Positions 57,798-64,000 of a stretch of 64,000 bases of DNA are shown here, in pieces. How positions within the stretch are numbered: the first letter of the stretch is position 1; every line of letters starts with the position of its first letter. Origin of the DNA: Phaeocystidibacter sp965659415 (lineage in GTDB: Bacteria; Bacteroidota; Bacteroidia; Flavobacteriales; Schleiferiaceae); assembly GCA_965659415.1 (NCBI GenBank), contig CBFHVA010000015.1, forward strand, positions 1 through 64,000, read 5' to 3'. Made by a program: the position numbers and the translations under genes. The notes under the pieces are model-generated. The model was not told the DNA's origin and ran no database searches. It was given only the letters and a program-made list of their open reading frames with translations.

Positions 57798-59042
57798 TCA
57801 CTCCCTAACCAACAACCTTACCTCTTCCAACCTATTCGAACTTACCGTAAGCACCTCGAGGATATAGTCGTCCAACGCAACGCGTTCACCTTTTTCAGGA
57901 ATGGATTCAAGCATGTCCATTACCAAGCCGCCTAGGGTGGTGTAGTTATCCGATTCTGGCAGATGGAGTTTGTACTGATCGTTCAGGTAATCGATTTCCA
58001 AGCGGGCGCTAAAGACGAATTCCGCCGGACTCACCTGACGTTCGATTAGATCGTCGGTGTCGTGTTCATCGTCGATGTCGCCAAAAATTTCTTCAACCAC
58101 ATCTTCCAACGTGATGAGTCCTGCCGTGCCGCCATGCTCGTCGAGTACGATCGCCACATTTCGTTTGTCTCGGGTAAAGAGATTTAGGATATCATCGGCG
58201 GTCATGGTTTCAGGAATGAAGCCCACCGGACGGAGTATACTGCGGATGCTCTTCGGACGTTTGAAGAGTTCATAAGCGTGCACATAGCCCACCACATGAT
58301 CGATATTCTCGTTGTAAACGACAATTTTTGAATAGCCGGTTTCAATGAATTGACGCTTGAGTTCTTCAATGCTCTCGGTTGATTCAACGGCCAGGATTTC
58401 GGTGCGGGGAATCATGAATTCTCGCGCCTTGATTTCGGAAAAGTCGAGGGCATTTCTAAATATTTCGATTTCGTGATCTACGTCTTCATCATCTTCATTG
58501 GTATTCTCCTCAATGTAATGATCGATATCGACCTTCGAGAACACTTGCTCGTCGTTGCTAAGCTCGGCCCGTAACACGCGCTTCAGTAAAAAGCGAGAAA
58601 GCCAGGTTACTCCAATCACAATTGGAAAGATCAGCGTATATACAAAGATGACCGGCAGGGCAAAAAACTTCAAGCTTTGGTTAGCGCGGGCACTGAACAC
58701 TGCTTTGGGCAGATACTCGGCCAAGAAGAGCAAGATGATCGTTGAAATGATGGTTTGAAGGAACAGAATCAGATACTCCTGTTGAGTCCATTCAAAGTAG
58801 GGATCGAGGATTTCTGGAAGATAGATTCCAAAGAGAACCAAGGCTACATTGTTTCCCACCAGCATGGTTGCAATAAACCTAGCTGGATGCTTAATCAGGT
58901 AGGAAAGAAGAATATTTGGCAGGCGCTTCTTCTTACTTTCCAGTTCTATTTGAAGGCGGTTAGCCGATAGAAAAGCAATCTCCATTCCGGAGAAAAACGC
59001 GGAACCCAGCAAGGCAAAAATGATAACCAGGAATGAACTCAT
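57798..59042 (-). CDS. CNNM/CorC (HlyC) family membrane protein, GldE-like
   Basis: 414 residues. DUF21/CNNM membrane domain about 1-170 (SAFFSGMEIAFLSANRLQIE with the conserved SxxE-like metal motif, LAEYLPKAVF), two CBS domains about 205-325 (REFMIPRTEILAVE; RNVAIVLDEHGGTAGLITLEDVVEEIFGDI) and a CorC_HlyC domain to the end (SARLEIDYLNDQYKL). Relatives act in magnesium efflux; in flavobacteria one member, GldE, is tied to gliding and to GldD. Which of these applies here is open, but the T9SS genes nearby make GldE worth testing. One-base overlap with the small gene upstream. Confidence 0.85.
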   Translation of the reverse strand: MSSFLVIIFALLGSAFFSGMEIAFLSANRLQIELESKKKRLPNILLSYLIKHPARFIATMLVGNNVALVLFGIYLPEILDPYFEWTQQEYLILFLQTIISTIILLFLAEYLPKAVFSARANQSLKFFALPVIFVYTLIFPIVIGVTWLSRFLLKRVLRAELSNDEQVFSKVDIDHYIEENTNEDDEDVDHEIEIFRNALDFSEIKAREFMIPRTEILAVESTESIEELKRQFIETGYSKIVVYNENIDHVVGYVHAYELFKRPKSIRSILRPVGFIPETMTADDILNLFTRDKRNVAIVLDEHGGTAGLITLEDVVEEIFGDIDDEHDTDDLIERQVSPAEFVFSARLEIDYLNDQYKLHLPESDNYTTLGGLVMDMLESIPEKGERVALDDYILEVLTVSSNRLEEVRLLVRE

Positions 59043-59248
59043 TACTCGTTGTCTTTCATGCGTGTTCGTTGCTTCCTACTCCACCAGTAGCGGAAGATTC
59101 CGAAGCCAATGAAGAAAGTAAAAATGATCACTCGATTCCATTCGGCGTCGAGGTATGAATCGTAAACTTCAACCACGCTCACGGCGATAATCGCCAACCA
59201 CATGATTTCGAAAATTCTATAAATCCGTGCTGTCCTGTTGCTCTTCAT
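59042..59248 (-). CDS. Small membrane protein between lptC and the CorC-family gene
   Basis: 68 residues with two predicted membrane helices (IFEIMWLAIIAVSVVEVY and VIIFTFFIGFGIFRYWW) and a basic tail (SRKQRTRMKDNE). The longest open frame starts at 59389, but the part before MKSNRTARIY is out of character and lies inside lptC. Start at 59248 gives a 32-base overlap with lptC, unusual but supported by the hydrophobic profile, which begins right after. I do not recognise a named family. Confidence 0.65.
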   Translation of the reverse strand: MKSNRTARIYRIFEIMWLAIIAVSVVEVYDSYLDAEWNRVIIFTFFIGFGIFRYWWSRKQRTRMKDNE

Positions 59249-59795
59249 TGAGGAATAGTGTTCCGTAAATTTCGTGAATTTTATAATCCTGCATGTTCTG
59301 ATCGGCATCAAATCCCTTCCCCCAGATCTTACTGTCGGGGGTAGTAATGGCCACCGACACATCTGAAGATATACGCTGTTCGGCTTCATCCCACTCTAAC
59401 TTCTCGGATTCGAGCTCTTCTTGCTCAATGTTTTTAACATGCACTTCGCCTTCTGCCTCCCATCTTCGCTCTTCGATATAACGTTTGGCGTAATTGGCGG
59501 ATATTTCTGATTCAACCGCTCCGGTATCGTTGTAGAAAGTAACGTGAATTCCGTCAGGAAACTCGAGATAAGCGTCTTCTTCGAGATGGGAAAAATCGAG
59601 AGCGGTAGGAGCGGCAAAGTTCATGACAACCAATCCGCTATCGGTATAGGTATACTCTACGTCCTTTTGCGTGCGCAATGGGCCGTCATATTCATTCACC
59701 ACTTGCTTCACCACCTTAGGGTCGTTTTCACAAGCGATTAAAAGTAAAAAAAGAGGGACAGCATAGGCTATCCCCCTCTTTATCGAGTAACTCAT
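59217..59795 (-). CDS. lptC: LPS export protein LptC, lipoprotein form
   Basis: 192 residues. Lipobox LLIAC with Cys22 marks a lipoprotein anchor instead of the transmembrane helix of the enterobacterial LptC. The body fits the LptC beta-jellyroll (FYNDTGAVESEISANYAKRY, EAEGEVHVKN, ESEKLEWDEAEQRI). LptC carries LPS from LptBFG to the periplasmic bridge LptA. Sits between the TPR gene (13 bases) and the small membrane gene. The other lpt genes are not in the window. Confidence 0.85.
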   Translation of the reverse strand: MSYSIKRGIAYAVPLFLLLIACENDPKVVKQVVNEYDGPLRTQKDVEYTYTDSGLVVMNFAAPTALDFSHLEEDAYLEFPDGIHVTFYNDTGAVESEISANYAKRYIEERRWEAEGEVHVKNIEQEELESEKLEWDEAEQRISSDVSVAITTPDSKIWGKGFDADQNMQDYKIHEIYGTLFLNEEQQDSTDL

Positions 59796-59808
59796 ACGAG
59801 TTGAATTA

Positions 59809-61263
59809 TTAATACCACTTTGCGGTGATGGTCTCGTTGATCCAACAACCGATGGTGTAGGTATCTCCTTCTTTATAGCCTAATTGGAAAGATACCGTTT
59901 TATCTGGTAATCCTCTGATATAGGCGTTAATGGCAGTCTGAGCGCGACTACTCAAGCTAGGATCCAAGCTACGTGCTTGCTGAGCTTGATTAATTGCAGC
60001 CCAGTAAACCGCTTGCTTCTCGAAGGCATTTGTTCCACATGCATCAGAAGCGCTTGCATAAATGGCTGAAAGCTGTAAGTGCGCTTCACCACTTGCTGGG
60101 TTCAAACGAATGGCAGCCATAGTTGCTGATTTTGCAGTCGCCAAAGCACCCAACTTCAGCAAGGCGTATCCACGCTTTAAGTTGTCCTCCGACTTTACCA
60201 ATGGATCCACTTCACCTTCGGCGGCTTGCGAGAAGTACTCAACGGCCTTCTGGTAATTGCTGCGAACGAGAGCCAAACGTCCCATGTTACGAGCCGCTTC
60301 CGTAGAAGGATTCATTTGGTACAAACGCTCAGTTAGTGTGAAGTAAAGCGGGTTATCGCGACAACTTACTACCTCACCACTATCGTTGCGGTATTCTGCA
60401 CCGAGGGTACGTACAGCACGACGAATCCAAACTTCATCGTCTTTGTTCTCTTCGTAAGTCTCTTCATTGTATACACGTGCAATCACATCACAAGAAGTCA
60501 AGAAAGAACGAAGCGCTTTTTCAACATTGCCCAATACCTTCTCGTAGTTGGTCAACAAACGCTCGTCGCGGTCAAGCTTGCGAGTACCCACCTGATCGAT
60601 GGTACCGTTGGCTTTCTGCTCGCTAAGCGTAGCAATTTCTTGATTCAACAAGTTGGTGTTTACCGTGATGGCCTCGTTAATCTGGTTGTACTTGTCAAAG
60701 ATATCGGCCAAATCCAATGAATCCATTTTGTTGAGTTCAACCGCTGAAAGGAAGTACGTCCAAAAGTGAACGGCCGACAATTCAGAAGCGTCGAGGTTCA
60801 TGGCATCATCCAATGTATTGAATACTTCAACTACGGTTGTTTCCTTGCGGTACTCGAACATATCCTGTGCTTTGGAAGCCATCACGTAGGCTTCACGCTC
60901 AGGGAAGTACTTCAGGCGATTATCCGCCAAACCGATCAATTGATCGATAAGGATTTCGCGATACTGCGTCAAGGAATCTGAAGGTGTAGCTTCGATTGCT
61001 TCTTCGATGGCTTCGATTTTCGCTTCAACAATACGACTACCGTAAATGTAAATCGACTTGTTTACGGCTGGACATTCGTTGTAAACCGAGTTCCAGTAAT
61101 CATAAGCCTGGAGGTACTGGCGAGCATTGGCCAGCTGACCGAAGTTGTTGTAATTCTCAAAGCAGCGTAAACTGTCTGCTGGAGTTGCGCCCCATTTGCT
61201 TTGAGCGAATGCGCCTTGGGAAATCAGTGCCAAGGTCAAGATAGTGAGTATCCGTTTCATCAT
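59809..61263 (-). CDS. Exported TPR-repeat protein of the coaX-lptC cluster
   Basis: 484 residues. Signal peptide MMKRILTILTLALISQGAFAQ with a cut at AFAQ|S. Mostly helical; TPR-like blocks are best seen at LKRGYALLKLGALATAKSATMAAIRLNP and in the ARNMGRLALVRSNYQKAVEYF stretch. The last 30 residues turn to beta (FQLGYKEGDTYTIGCW). Located between the outer membrane protein and lptC; I know the same place for TPR proteins in other Flavobacteriales. No named family assigned. Confidence 0.78.
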   Translation of the reverse strand: MMKRILTILTLALISQGAFAQSKWGATPADSLRCFENYNNFGQLANARQYLQAYDYWNSVYNECPAVNKSIYIYGSRIVEAKIEAIEEAIEATPSDSLTQYREILIDQLIGLADNRLKYFPEREAYVMASKAQDMFEYRKETTVVEVFNTLDDAMNLDASELSAVHFWTYFLSAVELNKMDSLDLADIFDKYNQINEAITVNTNLLNQEIATLSEQKANGTIDQVGTRKLDRDERLLTNYEKVLGNVEKALRSFLTSCDVIARVYNEETYEENKDDEVWIRRAVRTLGAEYRNDSGEVVSCRDNPLYFTLTERLYQMNPSTEAARNMGRLALVRSNYQKAVEYFSQAAEGEVDPLVKSEDNLKRGYALLKLGALATAKSATMAAIRLNPASGEAHLQLSAIYASASDACGTNAFEKQAVYWAAINQAQQARSLDPSLSSRAQTAINAYIRGLPDKTVSFQLGYKEGDTYTIGCWINETITAKWY

Positions 61264-61270
61264 TTTGAAA

Positions 61271-62599
61271 TTAGCGGTACTTAAATTGCGTAAACCATTT
61301 ATCGTTTAGGGTGAGTCCGAGAACGAAACGTGCGTAATCTTCTTCAATATTCCCATTGTTATTATTACCTCTACGGCCAAATATCATACCAACATTTAGC
61401 ATGGCGAGTTTTACATCACCTGTAGCTGCGGAGCGGTTCCCTAATGGGAATCCAAAGCCAAGCGTCAATCCGGCATCGGTAACCGCCTCACCATTCACAT
61501 TGAGACCTACATCTTCATAATATGCACCGATGCGATAATCCATCTGAGTGAGATAATTCCCGCGGTTCATATCGAGGGCGAAGTATGGAATGAACTGGGC
61601 TCCGAAACTCGCTCTAAATCCGTTGTTGTACGTTCCTCTAACCTCAGAAGAGCTATTGAGTTCACTGCGGTTGAGAATTTGGTAATCGGCACCCACACTC
61701 CAAGAGTACTGGAGGAGTTGCGGATGGTGACCGCCTAGGGTAAATCCTAAACTGTAATTGGAATTGAAGGTCACGTCCACATCGCGGTTATCGATGTTGT
61801 AAACCGTGTCGCGGTAAACGCGTCTGCCTTGAGCTGGTTCGGTAAAGGTGTAGAACAAATCGTTCAGTGAGCCTGATAGATTGGTCGGGTGAACGTACGT
61901 AGCACCGATGACGAGTTCCGTTGTGCTATCAGCACCGAAGTACATGGAGTACTGCAAACCCGCATCGAACGAGAAGCCCGTAGCACCTACACTTTCCTCT
62001 TGGGTGGTATTGTAAAAGCCCGGTGTATCGAAAAAGGCCGTGGTGGTTCTTTCGAGGGTTCCAAAATAGTAGGATCCATTGATGCCTACAGATAGGCCTG
62101 GGAGAACTTCGATAGACTGACCAATGTAAAAGCGGTCAAATCCACCATCCCCTTCAAACTGTAGCGTGGCATCACTGAAGGGATAGGACGTTTGAGTCAG
62201 GATATCGTAACCTACTTTAGAATAGGGCGAAATCCCGAAGGCCATGCCCCATCCTTCGCCGAGGGGGAAACCGAAGGCCAGGTAATTGAAGCCTCCTGTA
62301 GAAGTAGAAACGGTTTGCGAGGCATCTTTGAGCAGCGACTCTTGGTAGAACCCACCAATTTCGATGGTGGTGTACTTTAGATTAGAATAAGAGGCAGGCT
62401 GAAGTACATTTAGCTGAAGGGGGTCACGCACGCCGGCAGATAAACCGCCGAAACCAATTTGATGTGCAAATCGACCACTCTCGCGTTCTCCAAATCCAAA
62501 AATGGAATAGGGAGAAATGGCATTCTGTGCCGACAAGCTGCCAGCAGAGAGGATCAAAATGACAAAGCCGACGAATCGGCGAATATTACTGCGCATCAT
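61271..62599 (-). CDS. Outer-membrane beta-barrel protein of unknown function
   Basis: About 442 residues. Signal peptide to SLSAQN, then NAISPYSIFGFGERESGRF, an N-terminal start (SPYS.(Y/F)G.GE) that I know from uncharacterised flavobacterial outer-membrane proteins located next to coaX. Repeated amphipathic strands ending in aromatic residues (SVGINGSYYFGTLERTT, YSLGFTLGGHHPQ) and a final KWFTQFKYR fit a barrel of the FadL-like size. I start at the ATG at 62599, which overlaps the coaX end; a TTG at 62608 is possible. Confidence 0.75.
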   Translation of the reverse strand: MMRSNIRRFVGFVILILSAGSLSAQNAISPYSIFGFGERESGRFAHQIGFGGLSAGVRDPLQLNVLQPASYSNLKYTTIEIGGFYQESLLKDASQTVSTSTGGFNYLAFGFPLGEGWGMAFGISPYSKVGYDILTQTSYPFSDATLQFEGDGGFDRFYIGQSIEVLPGLSVGINGSYYFGTLERTTTAFFDTPGFYNTTQEESVGATGFSFDAGLQYSMYFGADSTTELVIGATYVHPTNLSGSLNDLFYTFTEPAQGRRVYRDTVYNIDNRDVDVTFNSNYSLGFTLGGHHPQLLQYSWSVGADYQILNRSELNSSSEVRGTYNNGFRASFGAQFIPYFALDMNRGNYLTQMDYRIGAYYEDVGLNVNGEAVTDAGLTLGFGFPLGNRSAATGDVKLAMLNVGMIFGRRGNNNNGNIEEDYARFVLGLTLNDKWFTQFKYR

Positions 62600-63311
62600 G
62601 TTGTACAATCGCGTTCAGTCCGTGTAGCGTATAATTTGGACGTGCAAAGATGTCTTTTTTTGCTTGAAGGTCAAAGGCCTGAGCGTCTCCTCCTGAAACA
62701 ATTATTTGCAGGGGGCTATAACGCGCCTCATACTGCTGTACTGTTTGGAGCAACTCATTCCGCATTCCGTGGTAGGCACCGCTCTGCAATGCGCTCTCTG
62801 TGGACGTTCCCAAAAGGTCTACATTCTCCGGCTTCACCTCTGGGAGTCGTGCGGTTTGTTCGTGCATAGCCTTGGCTCTCATTTGCAAACCTGGAGAAAT
62901 ACTTCCTCCGCGGTGCACACCTGAGGCATCGAGCAGATCATATGTAATGCATGTTCCCATATCGATAGCCAGCACATTCATTCCTTTAAACTCGTGGTAG
63001 GCCGCTTCCATCAGGAGGATACGATCTAGACCGAGGGTATCTCTAGTAGTATAGACGGTAGAATGCAGGACGAGGGTTTGGTGTGTGAAATGCAATGCCT
63101 TTTTTTCCGTAAGTAGATCTATGAGCGACCTAGGCATTTCGCCTGACTGCGTATAAATCACATGCTTGGGATCCACCACATCCAGCCAATCCGCCACTTT
63201 TTTAGCTGCCAGAGGGTCTGTCACCTCAAAGTGATCCACCCTCAAAAGTGACTGGTTTTCAAAAAGTCCCAGTTTCACTCTTGTATTTCCCCAATCCAAA
63301 GTGGCATTCAT
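62586..63311 (-). CDS. coaX: Type III pantothenate kinase
   Basis: 241 residues. First step of CoA synthesis; ASKHA fold, potassium dependent and not inhibited by CoA. Phosphate 1 loop LDWGNTRVKLG, GLDRILLMEAAYHEF, the catalytic Asp in IDMGTCITYDLLD, GGSISPGLQMR and TESALQSGAY are all present. First gene of the envelope-biogenesis run on the minus strand; its 3' end overlaps the outer membrane protein gene. Confidence 0.95.
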   Translation of the reverse strand: MNATLDWGNTRVKLGLFENQSLLRVDHFEVTDPLAAKKVADWLDVVDPKHVIYTQSGEMPRSLIDLLTEKKALHFTHQTLVLHSTVYTTRDTLGLDRILLMEAAYHEFKGMNVLAIDMGTCITYDLLDASGVHRGGSISPGLQMRAKAMHEQTARLPEVKPENVDLLGTSTESALQSGAYHGMRNELLQTVQQYEARYSPLQIIVSGGDAQAFDLQAKKDIFARPNYTLHGLNAIVQHDAQ

Positions 63312-63339
63312 GGCTGTAAAAGTACACTTCCATTTCGTA

Positions 63340-63367
63340 TTGAATATGAAATTATTGTTTACATTTG
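63340..63367 (+). promoter_or_regulatory. tRNA-Phe promoter
   Basis: TTG-N17-TACATTTG on the plus strand, ending 36 bases before the tRNA; an exact fit to the Bacteroidota consensus with a short spacer. Confidence 0.75.
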
Positions 63368-63402
63368 CCGCCGCAACGGAGGAAACGAAGTTGTGTTTTA
63401 CT

Positions 63403-63475
63403 GGTGCTGTAGCTCAGTTGGTAGAGCAAAGGATTGAAAATCCTTGTGTCGGCGGTTCGATTCCGTCCAGCACCA
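63403..63475 (+). tRNA. tRNA-Phe (anticodon GAA)
   Basis: Complete 73-base cloverleaf: acceptor GGTGCTG with CAGCACC, D stem GCTC/GAGC, anticodon stem AAGGA/TCCTT with loop TTGAAAA (GAA), T arm GGCGG-TTCGATT-CCGTC, discriminator A. The 3' CCA is not encoded (the next bases are CA). All stems pair fully, with one G-T pair in the T stem. Confidence 0.97.
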
Positions 63476-63492
63476 CAGCGAAAAGATTAGGG

Positions 63493-63521
63493 CCTCGCAG
63501 CGTTGCTGCGAGGTCTTTTTG
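63493..63521 (+). terminator. Intrinsic terminator of tRNA-Phe
   Basis: CCTCGCAGC-GTT-GCTGCGAGG perfect 9-base-pair stem followed by TCTTTTTG, 17 bases after the tRNA. Confidence 0.9.
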
Positions 63522-63970
63522 TTTCTGGACTTATTTGAGCTTGCTCACCACTTCCTGACGTAATTCTTCATCAACATGAAGCTCAACTTTTTTTCAAAAG
63601 TCCTCGCTCAATGCGCTTTTGTTTCAGCAAAGAGCTTTAATCGACAGCACCTAGAGTCTAAACTTCTCGACCGAGAGCCTTCAGGCTAAATCGCTTGACT
63701 CCCCTAAAAACTCCAACCACTCGTTTTGTAACGCAGGTCATAATACACGGGGTGTTCACCTTCGAGCGCGAAGAAGTCGAGGTTTAACTCGTAAAGGTGG
63801 TAAATATTTGGGGCGCAGAGCATGAGTGTGGGTTAAGAAGTTGTGCTTCCCCACTTCGGGCTAACTCAAAGCCTTTCGCTACTGGCTGTTCGCTTGTCGC
63901 TTTTAGCTTTTCGCCCAGTCGTGCTTAGCTTCTGCGGAATTGTATTCGCCCACACGCACACACACCCACT
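63522..63970. other. Gene-free right end of the window
   Basis: I see no supported coding frame. There are short inverted words (AGCC-TTCA-GGCT near 63678), an AC-rich run (near 63951) and, at the very end, the second copy of the REP-like word. The region may be the start of a longer intergenic or repeat area that continues past the window. Confidence 0.5.
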
Positions 63971-63994
63971 AACGGCACGGGCTAAAGCCGCATG
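63971..63994 (-). repeat. REP-like 24-base repeat, copy 2 (inverted)
   Basis: Exact reverse complement of 45777-45800; contains GGC-TAAA-GCC. Located in gene-free DNA 18 kb from the first copy. Confidence 0.7.
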
Positions 63995-64000
63995 TCTTTC

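Noticed and set aside
63301..63558. 85-codon plus-strand frame over the tRNA
   Set aside because: It covers the tRNA-Phe, its promoter and its terminator, so it cannot be a gene.
63951..63970. AC-rich run as a functional simple repeat
   Set aside because: Too short (about 14 bases) to argue for more than chance.

Overview
The window reads as a chromosomal segment of a Bacteroidota (Bacteroidetes) bacterium, most likely a member of the Flavobacteriales. Four lines of evidence point there. Several transcription units start with the Bacteroidota promoter form TTG-N17-23-TANNTTTG. Type IX secretion (T9SS) parts are present: a PorP/SprF protein and three predicted cargo proteins, two with the gliding-motility type C-terminal domain and one with the classic T9SS sorting tail. 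DUF4290 sits next to murA, and the order rplQ-carA-eno-gltA is one I know from this group. DnaJ, L36 and S14 carry cysteine losses that I recall from flavobacterial relatives. Almost everything is housekeeping; I see no prophage, insertion sequence, CRISPR array, rRNA or integrase.

Layout. 0-3.6 kb (+): gpmI, a HAD-like hydrolase, map and a methyltransferase in a tight operon. 3.6-9.1 kb (-): a secreted TPR protein, a coiled-coil protein of the C4 zinc-ribbon family that has lost its cysteines, a NIF3 protein and ribosomal protein S1. 9.1-9.5 kb: a repeat-bearing intergenic stretch. 9.5-13.3 kb (-): gltA, eno, carA. 13.3-30.3 kb (-): one continuous str/S10/spc/alpha super-operon from rpsL to rplQ, driven by a clear promoter at about 30.33 kb and closed by a terminator at 13.3 kb. 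30.5-31.9 kb (-): a T9SS cargo protein. 32.1-38.9 kb (+): a UvrD/PcrA helicase, DUF4290, a MurA with Asp in place of the usual Cys, a thioredoxin-like protein, grpE and dnaJ. 38.9-44.7 kb (-): a T9SS surface-protein cluster (two gliding-motility C-terminal domain proteins around a PorP/SprF-SPOR fusion). 44.8-45.7 kb (+): a diacylglycerol-kinase family protein and a GAF-type methionine sulfoxide reductase. 46.0-47.3 kb (-): a MacB-like ABC permease. 47.4-54.4 kb (+): purH-mreB-mreC-mreD-mrdA-rodA, the cell-elongation operon. 54.5-54.9 kb (-): a frameshifted four-helix-bundle gene. 55.2-63.3 kb (-): an envelope-biogenesis run (coaX, outer membrane protein, TPR protein, lptC, small membrane protein, CorC/HlyC family protein, PpiD-like isomerase). 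63.4 kb (+): tRNA-Phe. The last 0.5 kb is gene-free.

Functionally the window joins translation (ribosomal genes, EF-G, IF-1, S1, SecY, MetAP), central metabolism (gpmI, eno, gltA, carA, purH), protein folding (grpE-dnaJ, PpiD-like), and construction of the cell wall and outer surface (murA, mre/mrd/rod, lptC, T9SS proteins).

I did not find a convincing wholly new defence or mobile system. The observations I would follow first are: (i) an array of hairpins whose arms differ from unit to unit but stay self-complementary, joined by AACCTT-like linkers; (ii) the pattern of lost zinc-binding cysteines (a zinc-ribbon protein, half of the DnaJ zinc finger, L36, S14, S4); (iii) the PorP/SprF barrel fused to a peptidoglycan-binding SPOR domain; (iv) one ectodomain type attached to two different T9SS sorting tails. 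All functional calls rest on reading the translated sequence by eye; no database search was possible.
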